Below are positions 7,419-16,044 of a DNA stretch of 64,000 bases, in pieces. Where the stretch lies: positions 71,468 through 135,467 of the forward strand of contig CAZCVE010000021.1 in the NCBI GenBank assembly GCA_964502175.1, in the 5' to 3' direction. Source of the stretch: JAFLCL01 sp964502175. Lineage in GTDB: Bacteria; Myxococcota_A; Polyangia; Polyangiales; Sandaracinaceae. The notes under the pieces are model-generated. The model worked only from the letters and a program-made list of their open reading frames with translations. It made no database searches and had not been told where the DNA came from. Positions within the stretch are counted from its first letter, which is position 1. Each line of letters opens with the position of its first letter. A program made the position numbers and the translations under genes.

Positions 7419-8000
7419 ATGCGCATCGTGATGACCGCGTCGATCCTGTGCGTCGCGCTCATGGGCTGTGGCGGTGGGAGCTCGAGCGGCGAGAGCACGT
7501 CGCCGAACGGCGCGGGTTCGCAGAGCACGAACAACGGCAGGAACGGCGCGAACGGCGGGAACGGCTCGCAGCAGAGCGGCGCGGAGCTGCGCGCGGGCTT
7601 CATGGAAGGCTGTCGCACCGAGTGCTTCCGCGGCGGCGTGCTGACGAACTGCCCCGAGTACTGCGACTGCATGTTCCAGCGCATGGAGGCCGATGGCTTC
7701 GAGCGACGCGCGCAGCAGCTCGCGGCGCATCCCGAGAGCGTCGTCGAGGATCCGTTCTTCCAGCATGCGCTCGCCGCGTGCGGACCGGCCGCGATCGAGG
7801 CGGGCTTCGTGAACGGCTGCTCGGAGTCGGATCCGTCGCTGCGTCCGGCGTGCGTGTGCATGCTCGGTCGGCTCTGCGAGGGCCGCACGGACGAAGGCTG
7901 CGCGATGTGGATCTTCGAGAACCCGAATTTCGGGAACACGCCGGCCGAGACCGCCGAGCTCCAGCGCGTGGCCGGGCTCTGCGGCGGCGCCGGGCGCTGA
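7419..8000 (+). CDS. Cys-rich lipoprotein
   Basis: 193 residues. The lipoprotein signal is SILCVALMGCGGG; a Ser/Gly/Asn-rich spacer (residues ~20-53) follows, typical of surface-tethered myxobacterial lipoproteins. The globular part has ten or more cysteines in a CRTECF, CPEYCDCMF, CGPAAIE, CVCMLGRLC pattern, implying several disulphides. The layout (helix with CxxxC, then a second similar helix) suggests two copies of a small helical disulphide-bonded domain. It begins one base after the preceding gene's stop and ends 10 bp before fabD, whose Shine-Dalgarno AAGGAGAG overlaps its terminal region. Confidence 0.65.
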   Translation: MRIVMTASILCVALMGCGGGSSSGESTSPNGAGSQSTNNGRNGANGGNGSQQSGAELRAGFMEGCRTECFRGGVLTNCPEYCDCMFQRMEADGFERRAQQLAAHPESVVEDPFFQHALAACGPAAIEAGFVNGCSESDPSLRPACVCMLGRLCEGRTDEGCAMWIFENPNFGNTPAETAELQRVAGLCGGAGR

Positions 8001-8010
8001 AGGAGAGACG

Positions 8011-8949
8011 ATGGGCAAGATCGCGTTCGTGTTCCCGGGGCAGGGATCGCAGAAGGTCGGGATGGGCAAGGAGGCGTTCGACGCGAGCGACGCCGCGCGC
8101 GCCGTGTTCGACGCCGCCGACAGAGCGCTCGAGGGCTCGCTGTCGAAGCTCTGCTTCGAAGGCCCCGAAGACGATCTCAAGCTCACGAAGAACACGCAGC
8201 CCGCGATCCTCACGAGCTCGATCGCGATCCTGTCGGCGCTCGGTGAGACGCCCGACGTGGTCGCGGGGCACAGCCTCGGCGAGTACTCGGCGCACGTGTG
8301 CGCCGGCACGCTGCGCTTCGAAGACGCCGTGCGCACGGTGCGCCTCCGCGGCGAGCTGATGCAGGCCGCCGTTCCCGTGGGGCGCGGCGCGATGAGCGCG
8401 ATCCTCAAGCTCGAGCGCGCGCCGCTCGAGCAGATCTGTCGCGACGTCGAGTCCGAGACGGGGCTCTGCTGCGAGCCGGTGAACTACAACTCGCCGGGGC
8501 AGATCGTGATCGCGGGCGACGCGAAGGCGATCGAGCTCGCGGGCGAGAAGGTGAAGACGGCCGGCGGACGCGCGATGCCGCTGCCGGTGAGCGCACCGTT
8601 CCACTGTCGCCTGATGAAGCCCGCGGAAGAGGGCCTCGCGCCTGCGCTCGCGGCGATCACGTTCTCCGAGTCGAAGCTGCCGGTGTACGTGAACGTCGAC
8701 GCGGTGCCGGTCACGAGCGGCGACCTCGCGCGCGACGCGCTCGTGCGTCAGGTGAGCCGCTCGGTGCGCTGGGAAGACGCGATCGTGCGCATGAAGGACG
8801 ACGGCGTGACGCTCTTCGTGGAGATCGGCACGGGCAACGCGCTGACCGGGATGATCAAGCGAACGGTGGAGGGCGTGAAGTGCATCAGCGTGCAGAAGCC
8901 CGATGACTTCGCGGCGGCGAAGGCTGCGATCGCCGAAGCGCGGGGCTGA
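8011..8949 (+). CDS. fabD: Malonyl-CoA:ACP transacylase
   Basis: 312 residues, the normal FabD length. It transfers malonyl groups from CoA to acyl carrier protein for fatty-acid (or polyketide) synthesis in the cytosol. FVFPGQGSQKVGMG opens the chain; the nucleophile elbow GHSLGEYSA holds the catalytic Ser (~residue 89); GRGAMSAIL includes the malonyl-carboxylate-binding region; VSAPFHCRLM supplies the catalytic His (~199); and IGTGNALTGMIKR closes the fold. The start follows an excellent AAGGAGAG. No other fab genes are visible here, so it is separated from the usual fabH-fabD-fabG-acpP cluster, unless that lies elsewhere. Confidence 0.95.
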   Translation: MGKIAFVFPGQGSQKVGMGKEAFDASDAARAVFDAADRALEGSLSKLCFEGPEDDLKLTKNTQPAILTSSIAILSALGETPDVVAGHSLGEYSAHVCAGTLRFEDAVRTVRLRGELMQAAVPVGRGAMSAILKLERAPLEQICRDVESETGLCCEPVNYNSPGQIVIAGDAKAIELAGEKVKTAGGRAMPLPVSAPFHCRLMKPAEEGLAPALAAITFSESKLPVYVNVDAVPVTSGDLARDALVRQVSRSVRWEDAIVRMKDDGVTLFVEIGTGNALTGMIKRTVEGVKCISVQKPDDFAAAKAAIAEARG

Positions 8950-8977
8950 TCGAAAAAGCGAGAGAGCACGATCTCTT

Positions 8978-9485
8978 GCCCACTGACTGAAGTCAGGCTT
9001 CGGGCTGAGAGAGAGTGGGCGGGGCTCAGAGACGTGGCGATCGGATTGCCCACTGACTGAAGTCAGGGGCAGTAGGGCATCGCTCCGCGATGCAAGCCCT
9101 TCGGGCTGAGCGAGGCGGGAGAGCGGCGCGGCGATGAAGGCCTCTCGCTCGCGCGGATCCGGTCGCAGTCGATCACCTCGCGTCCGGTCGGGCTCACCCA
9201 CTGGGCGCTGCGGAGGCCGAGGAAGAGGGCGAGATCCTTCACGTCGACGCCGGGCCCGCCGGGCTCGAACGAGTAGTCGCCATCGGGGACGCTCGGATCG
9301 CGGACGTGCCACGCGGCGCCGCTCGTGTCGTAGCCATCGGCCGCGATCGCGAGCTGTGCATGGAGGAAGCGAAGGTCGAAGCAGCGAGCACACGCATGCC
9401 CGCGAGCGTGCCAGAGAGCGCGCACGCCTCCGAGCCCGAAGGGCTTGCAGCGATGCCCTACTGCCCCTGACTTCAGTCAGTGGGC
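8978..9485. mobile_element. MITE-like element with ~53-bp terminal inverted repeats
   Basis: The left end (9048-9107) begins GCCCACTGACTGAAGTCAGG and continues through GGGCAGTAGGGCATCGCT to CCCTTCGGGCT. The right end (9433-9485) is its reverse complement apart from a 7-nt insertion (CCGCGAT) in the left copy. A third partial copy of the outer ~20 bp stands at 8978-8997. Inside the terminal repeat, CTGACT-TC-AGTCAG is itself a short palindrome. The ~325-bp interior holds no transposase, only a doubtful short ORF, so this would be a non-autonomous element or a solo REPIN-like structure. It fills the convergent gap between fabD and the kinase gene; no clear target-site duplication was found. Confidence 0.6.
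9063..9425 (-). CDS. Doubtful small ORF inside the inverted-repeat element
   Basis: A 120-codon frame from GTG. Its middle (GDYSFEPGGPGVDVKDLALF, then LRSAQWVSPTGREVIDCDRI) looks more protein-like than typical antisense shadow, with reasonable residue balance, but the last ~30 codons lie in the left terminal inverted repeat and no ribosome site is visible. It may be a fragment of a host gene carried by the element, or chance. No family recognised. Confidence 0.2.
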   Translation of the reverse strand: MRALWHARGHACARCFDLRFLHAQLAIAADGYDTSGAAWHVRDPSVPDGDYSFEPGGPGVDVKDLALFLGLRSAQWVSPTGREVIDCDRIRASERPSSPRRSPASLSPKGLHRGAMPYCP

Positions 9486-9542
9486 ACCTCGCGCGCCCAC
9501 ATCTCGAAGCCCACCGCCCCTCGCTCTCCGGCGACCCTCCGA

Positions 9543-11291
<1,749 letters not shown>

Positions 11292-11391
11292 GCGCGCTGC
11301 GAGGATAGCCGCGCTCGCGGAGCCTGCGCGCACAGATCGCCGGTCCCGTGCGCGTTTGACGACGAGGCGTTCGCGGCCCGAGGATTCGCGC

Positions 11392-12240
11392 GTGTACCAG
11401 CTGCGGCGGCCGGACCCGAAGCTCACGCGCTTCATCGAGCACTACTGGTTCGTGACCAGCGACGAAGGGCCCGTCGATCTGCGCGTGGAAGTCTTCGTGG
11501 ATGCGCGGGCCGATCTGATCTTCAACTTCGGCGCGCCCTACATGCGCAGCGTGATCGGCGGCAGCGCCGAGGAGATCGCGACCTCGAACCTCGACGCGCA
11601 GCGCCTCGTGCCCATCCGCATCGAGCAGCGTGGTCTCGTGCGCACGACCGGCGTGCGCTTCCACCTCGGAGGCCTCGCGCCGTTCGCGATCGCGCCGCTG
11701 CGGACGTTCACCGATCGCACGGTGAAGGCCGACGCCGTGGTCGGTGAGGACGCGAGCGCGCTCGAGGCGACGCTGAAGGGCACGACCGATCTCGACGCGC
11801 AGGCGCGCGCGCTGGACGCGTTCTTTCTCCGTGCGATCGAGCGCGCTCCCGATCTCGCGTCGTTCACGCGCGCGATCACGACGGCGGTCGAGACGCGCGG
11901 CGGCGCGAGCGTGGAGGCGATGGCCGAGGCCGCGGGGGTGAGCAGCCGTCACCTCGAGCGCCTGTTCGCGCAGCACCTCGGCGTGCCGCCCAAGACGCTC
12001 GGTCGTGTGCTTCGCTTCCAGACAGCGCTGGGCCTGCTGATGCGCGAGCCCGAGGGCACGCTCGCCGACGTGGCCGCGAGCGCGGGCTACTTCGATCAGG
12101 CGCACTTCATCAAAGACTTCCGTCGCATGACGGGCGGCGTCCCGCGCGGCTACCGCGGCTACTACCCACCCAAGGGCCCGCACGACTTCGCGCCGAACGT
12201 GGTCGTGTTCTTACAAGAAGACGTCGGCGCGACGTCGTAG
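11392..12240 (+). CDS. AraC-family transcriptional regulator with DUF6597-type N domain
   Basis: 282 residues from the GTG at 11392. Residues ~1-150 match the N-terminal domain found in a subset of AraC regulators (LTRFIEHYWFVTSDEGPVDL, then VFVDARADLIFNFG, then VGVRFHLGGLAPF-like text). The C-terminal ~100 residues are an AraC/XylS double helix-turn-helix: VEAMAEAAGVSSRHLERLFA for the first and LADVAASAGYFDQAHFIKDF for the second, followed by FRRMTGGVPRGYR. It likely responds to an unknown small molecule. The two downstream genes follow within 10 bp and overlap, so they may be co-transcribed or controlled by it. An in-frame upstream extension to 11290 would overlap the divergent kinase start and was rejected. 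Confidence 0.9.
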   Translation: MYQLRRPDPKLTRFIEHYWFVTSDEGPVDLRVEVFVDARADLIFNFGAPYMRSVIGGSAEEIATSNLDAQRLVPIRIEQRGLVRTTGVRFHLGGLAPFAIAPLRTFTDRTVKADAVVGEDASALEATLKGTTDLDAQARALDAFFLRAIERAPDLASFTRAITTAVETRGGASVEAMAEAAGVSSRHLERLFAQHLGVPPKTLGRVLRFQTALGLLMREPEGTLADVAASAGYFDQAHFIKDFRRMTGGVPRGYRGYYPPKGPHDFAPNVVVFLQEDVGATS

Positions 12241-12250
12241 AGGTGCGGAC

Positions 12251-12691
12251 ATGGCGACCAAGAAGAGCTCGGGCAAGGGAACGAAGGACGATCCGTGGCA
12301 GCTGAAGACCCCGCCCGGCACGGCGGACTTCACGCTGTACCGAGACGATGCGAGCGATCCGCCGCTGCTCGTCTGTCAGGTCGGATCGACGAAGCTGACG
12401 TACCTCGCGCGCGTGCTCGAAGATCTGCCCGCGATGCTGCGCGCCCACGGCGACTGGATGCTGCTGGGCTCGGCGGACGAGCAGAAGCCTGCAGCGGAAG
12501 GCACGGTCGAGGCGTGGGGCCGCAGCGAGACCAACCCCGTGAAGGGCTGGTACGGACAGAAGAAGGGCCTGCGCGGACGGCTCGCGATGTACGTGCCGCC
12601 GCTGTGCGAGCTGCTCGGCACCATCGAGCTCGAGCACGGCGCGAAGAACAACCGCGCGCGAGCCCCCGGAAAGAAAACGGGGGACAAGTGA
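12251..12691 (+). CDS. DUF6855-type conserved protein
   Basis: 146 residues. Characteristic blocks are GTKDDPWQLKTPPGTADFTL, GDWMLLGSADEQKPA, EGTVEAWGRSETNPVKGWYG and KKGLRGRLAMYVPPL. I recall the same order of motifs in a family of unknown function (DUF6855 by memory) widespread in actinobacteria and myxobacteria, usually next to AraC-type or START-domain genes. The family is soluble, with no catalytic triad evident. The start follows AGGTGCGGAC at the end of the AraC gene (10-bp gap); the stop overlaps the next start by one base (TGATG), so it is translationally coupled. Confidence 0.7.
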   Translation: MATKKSSGKGTKDDPWQLKTPPGTADFTLYRDDASDPPLLVCQVGSTKLTYLARVLEDLPAMLRAHGDWMLLGSADEQKPAAEGTVEAWGRSETNPVKGWYGQKKGLRGRLAMYVPPLCELLGTIELEHGAKNNRARAPGKKTGDK

Positions 12692-13128
12692 TGGCGGACA
12701 AGACGCAGTCTGCGTTCTCGCTCCGCTACGCGGTGAAGACGCGCATCGACGCTCCGGCCTCACGCGTGTGGGCCAAGCTCACCGACGCGTCGGGCTTTCC
12801 TTCGTGGAACACGACGGTGACCTCGATCGAAGGACCGATCGCGCTGGGCAACAAGCTCGCGATCCGCGTGCCCGTCTCCGATCGTGTGTTCAGCCCGAAG
12901 GTCGCCGTCTTCGAGCCCGAGCAGCGCATGGTCTGGCGCGACGGCTTCTTCCCGATGTTCGAGGGCGCGCGCACGTTCACGCTGACGGCGAGCGGCGGCG
13001 GCACGGAGTTCGAGATGGTCGAGCTCTTCCGCGGCGCGATGCTGCCGATGATCAAGGGCTCGCTGCCGGACTTCGCGCCGATCTTCGATCGCTACGCAGC
13101 GGACCTGAAGAAGGCCTGCGAGACGTGA
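12691..13128 (+). CDS. SRPBCC / START-like domain protein
   Basis: 145 residues. VKTRIDAPASRVWAKLTDAS opens a START/Bet v1-like fold: strand, helix, and the FPSWNTTVTSIEGPIALGNK segment. Further strands (RVFSPKVAVFEPEQRMVW, GARTFTLTASGGGTEFEMVE) and a long C-terminal helix (FAPIFDRYAADLKKACE) complete the grip around a hydrophobic cavity. Such proteins bind or process hydrophobic ligands, or act as Aha1-like co-factors; nothing here fixes the ligand. It is the last gene of the AraC-DUF6855-SRPBCC unit; the next gene starts 4 bp after its stop and is of a different type. Confidence 0.85.
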   Translation: MADKTQSAFSLRYAVKTRIDAPASRVWAKLTDASGFPSWNTTVTSIEGPIALGNKLAIRVPVSDRVFSPKVAVFEPEQRMVWRDGFFPMFEGARTFTLTASGGGTEFEMVELFRGAMLPMIKGSLPDFAPIFDRYAADLKKACET

Positions 13129-13132
13129 GCTG

Positions 13133-15040
13133 ATGCGCCATCGTCGAGGAGCGCTCCGCTGCGTGCTCGTGACCGCAGGCACGATCGCGCTCCTCGCCTC
13201 CTGCACCGCCGACGCCCCTCCGTGTGAGCGCGACGCTTCGTGCCTCGAGGATGCTGGCACGTGCGCGCGCACGACTCCCGTCCCGCTGTTGCTCGATCAC
13301 GTCGGCGTGCTCCGTAGCGGTGAGGTCGTGGGCGTCGGCCGTGAGGCCTTCACGTTCCTGGCGAGGATGGATCCCGACGCGCTGACGCTGTCCGAGCCAC
13401 GCACAGCTCCCATCGATGTTCACGTGCGCGACGGTCTGTTGACGCGGATCGACGAAGAGGGGCGTCTGCTCGTCGCCGAGCGCATCGATCAGCCGTGGGA
13501 AGTGCGGGGACGAGTTCCAGCTCACGTCCGCGAGATCGTGATCAGCGAGGGTGTCTGGCTCGCGGACGGCGCCGAGCCCGAGGGGCTCGTCCATCGCTCG
13601 GACGACGAAGGTCGCAGTTGGATCACGCTCGCGGGGAACGGGCTCGATCCGCGCGCATACACGCTCGTCGGCGCAGAAGGACGGCGCGTATGGGCACGAT
13701 CGACGGCGCCGGTGGCGGGCGCCGAGCATCGCGTGCTCTTTCGTTCGGAGGACGAGGGCGAGACCTTCACCGCGCTCGATGCGAGAGAGATCGACGGCGC
13801 GTCGATGCCACTTCCTGGTGTGCTGTTCGTCTCGACGCCGGCGGGCGAGTGCTCGCGCAGCGTCGACGGTGGGGAGTCGTGGCGCGACTCCGAGGTGAGG
13901 TGCACCGCGCTCTCGCGGTTCGTCGGCGATGGAGAGCTTCTCTTCATGGCGAGTGAACGAGGCATGGGTCGATCGCACGACCGTGGCGCGACGTTCGAGA
14001 CGAGCGACGTCAACCCTGTGCTGGCCGGCGTCGTCGGAGGTCGCGGCTTCTTCCAGTTCCGCGCGCAGGTCTACGTCTGGGGTGCGGAGGAGCTCTACTG
14101 GTCGCCCACGCTCGAGAGATCGTCACGCCTGTTCGTGCGCGAGGCCCATGCCTCCGGGACCGTGGATGTGTTCTACGTGCACGCCGTGCGCGAGACGGAG
14201 CTGGGCTCGCACTCGGTGGTGCTTCGCACCGACGACGGTGGCCGCACGTTCCGCGAGGTGTCGTCCTCACCGTTCGAGCACGACGCGCCAGCCCTCGCCG
14301 TCGCGTCGCGCGATCACTTCGCGGTCCCGGGCGAGTCGGCATGGCAGGTCACGACGGATGGAGGCGCGAGCTTTCGATCGCTCGGGCCCCACTACACGCA
14401 GCTCACCGCGGGACCGACGGGAGCGCTGTGGGCGATCGAGGGGGACGCGGGCCGGTTCGTGGCCCGCTCCAGCGGAGACGCGTGGGCTCGCGTCACACCG
14501 TACGAGCGCACCGAGTCCGTCGAGCTGTTGGTCGTCGATGCGCGCGACCGCCCCCTCCTGATCAGCATCACTGGCGCAGCGACGCGCCTCGAGCTCGACG
14601 GGACGTGGTCTCACACGACGCCGGACGCGCCTTGCGCCGTGGGGCTCACGCCTGCGTTGGACGTCCTCACGCCGCCGGACGGTCGCGTGCTGTTTCGTTG
14701 TCACCGCGGGACCGAGGTCTTCCTCGCAGCGCTCGACGCCGACGATGCGCGCGCGACGTTCACCCTCGTGCCTGGATTCCGCACGTCGAGCGCGCTCGGC
14801 GACGTGTTCGAGCGCCTCGTCCTCGAGCCCAGCGGGTCGATCGATCTCGTCCTCTCTCACTCGGGCTCGACGCGGATCCATCGGCTCGGCTCGGAGTCCG
14901 CGACGCTGCTGACGGAGCGACCGATCGATGCCCACGCTGCGTTCATCGATGGCGAGGACCTCGTGCTGATCGGCGACGGGACGGGCTGTGACTCGCCGCG
15001 CGTCGAGCACGTGGCGCTCGAGGATCTCGCGGGGCCCTGA
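13133..15040 (+). CDS. Lipoprotein with sialidase-type Asp-box repeats
   Basis: 635 residues. The signal TAGTIALLASC gives a lipidated Cys ~24. The rest contains at least six Asp-box/BNR motifs (S-x-D-x-G-x-(S/T)-W/F): SDDEGRSWIT, SEDEGETFTA, SVDGGESWRD, SHDRGATFET, RTDDGGRTFRE and TTDGGASFRS, spaced about 45-90 residues apart, as expected for a six- or seven-bladed beta-propeller of the sialidase/Ycf48 type. Catalytic Arg and Tyr residues of sialidases are not evident, so a binding or scaffold role is more likely. It starts 4 bp downstream of the SRPBCC gene; whether it belongs to that unit is unclear. Surface exposure is inferred from the lipobox and disulphide-poor propeller. Confidence 0.75.
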   Translation: MRHRRGALRCVLVTAGTIALLASCTADAPPCERDASCLEDAGTCARTTPVPLLLDHVGVLRSGEVVGVGREAFTFLARMDPDALTLSEPRTAPIDVHVRDGLLTRIDEEGRLLVAERIDQPWEVRGRVPAHVREIVISEGVWLADGAEPEGLVHRSDDEGRSWITLAGNGLDPRAYTLVGAEGRRVWARSTAPVAGAEHRVLFRSEDEGETFTALDAREIDGASMPLPGVLFVSTPAGECSRSVDGGESWRDSEVRCTALSRFVGDGELLFMASERGMGRSHDRGATFETSDVNPVLAGVVGGRGFFQFRAQVYVWGAEELYWSPTLERSSRLFVREAHASGTVDVFYVHAVRETELGSHSVVLRTDDGGRTFREVSSSPFEHDAPALAVASRDHFAVPGESAWQVTTDGGASFRSLGPHYTQLTAGPTGALWAIEGDAGRFVARSSGDAWARVTPYERTESVELLVVDARDRPLLISITGAATRLELDGTWSHTTPDAPCAVGLTPALDVLTPPDGRVLFRCHRGTEVFLAALDADDARATFTLVPGFRTSSALGDVFERLVLEPSGSIDLVLSHSGSTRIHRLGSESATLLTERPIDAHAAFIDGEDLVLIGDGTGCDSPRVEHVALEDLAGP

Positions 15041-15058
15041 GCGCGTGAGCCCGCGCGA

Positions 15059-15994
15059 TCAGCTGATGCCCGACGAGTACAGCGCGTAGAGCGCGAACAG
15101 CGCGAGCGTGAAGCCGAGCGGGAAGCCCCAGCGCGCGAGGTGATCGAGGCGCACCGCGAGCTCCTTCTTGCCGGCGAGCTCCGCGTGGTGCGTGCACACG
15201 ACGAAGCCCGGATGTGGGTGCGCGGGCAGATCGATCGTGAGCTGCGAGAACGGACGGCCCGAGCGCGACTCGCGCTCCTCGTGGATCTCCCAGCGCATGG
15301 CGTCGAGCGCCCAGTCGCGCATCTCCACCTCGTCGTCGACGATCGTGCGGTCCTCGATCAGCTCGAGCACGACCTGCCGCACGTTCCACGCGACGGGCGT
15401 GATCACGAAGCGCAGCTGCTGCGTGTCGAACGGGAACGCGCGCAGATCGAGGGGCACGCGGAAGCGGCCGTCGATGATCTCCTCGATCGTGACGTTGCCG
15501 TCGGCGCGCACGTTGAGCGTCTGCGCGACGACGACGCGCTCGCCCTCTTCGTTCTCGATCGCGAGATCTGGGCTCCAGATCGTCGCGAGCTTCGCGGCGG
15601 CCTCCTCGCCGAGGAAGACCTGCCGCTCCTCGCCCTCGATCGACGCGTCGAACGCGAGCCGCGCGTCGTGCCAGCGCGTCGTCAGCATCACCGACGCGTC
15701 GGACGACGGGAACGGCTCGTCGGGCGCCGACACGCGGTTCACGCCGAGCACCGTGAGGCCGACGCGCACGCGCGTGGCCGCCTCGGGCCGCGTGACGCGA
15801 TCGGGCGTGGCGGGATCGGCGACGTGATCGTCGGAACCCGCGGGCGCGGCGGTCGCGACAGCGGTGGGTCCGACGGTCGGCTCGCTGGGCTCGGTCGGCT
15901 CGCTCGGCGCGGTCGGCTCGGTGGGCTGAGCGCTCACCGAGATCGCGAGGCACGCGAGCACGGCGACGACGACGACGGACTGCATCGCTCGCAT
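15059..15994 (-). CDS. Pentameric ligand-gated ion channel homologue lacking M1-M3
   Basis: 311 residues. A signal peptide ends near SVSAQ (23); a Pro/Thr/Glu linker follows to ~60. Residues ~75-262 are a Cys-loop-receptor-type ligand-binding domain: TIWSPDLAIEN (139-147, the WxPD signature), a GRFRVPLDLRAFPFDTQQL strand pair (176-194) where bacterial members lack the Cys loop but keep FPFDxQ, and a final strand reaching HPHPGF where helix M1 normally begins. Instead of M1-M3 the chain goes to a short basic linker and then RLDHLARWGFPLGF followed by one hydrophobic helix (to ~308), which matches the amphipathic MA end plus M4. The frame is intact and the protein would be a soluble sensor domain with one membrane anchor, not a pore. 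An upstream extension to 16093 is shadow. Confidence 0.75.
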   Translation of the reverse strand: MRAMQSVVVVAVLACLAISVSAQPTEPTAPSEPTEPSEPTVGPTAVATAAPAGSDDHVADPATPDRVTRPEAATRVRVGLTVLGVNRVSAPDEPFPSSDASVMLTTRWHDARLAFDASIEGEERQVFLGEEAAAKLATIWSPDLAIENEEGERVVVAQTLNVRADGNVTIEEIIDGRFRVPLDLRAFPFDTQQLRFVITPVAWNVRQVVLELIEDRTIVDDEVEMRDWALDAMRWEIHEERESRSGRPFSQLTIDLPAHPHPGFVVCTHHAELAGKKELAVRLDHLARWGFPLGFTLALFALYALYSSGIS

Positions 15995-16044
15995 GCGCCG
16001 AGTCTCACCGACGGTCCGCGTCAGGACCGGCGCACGGCGGCGTC

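Noticed and set aside
8950..9500. CRISPR-like repeats
   Set aside because: Three copies in mixed orientation at irregular distances, without equal spacers; inverted repeats of a mobile element explain them.
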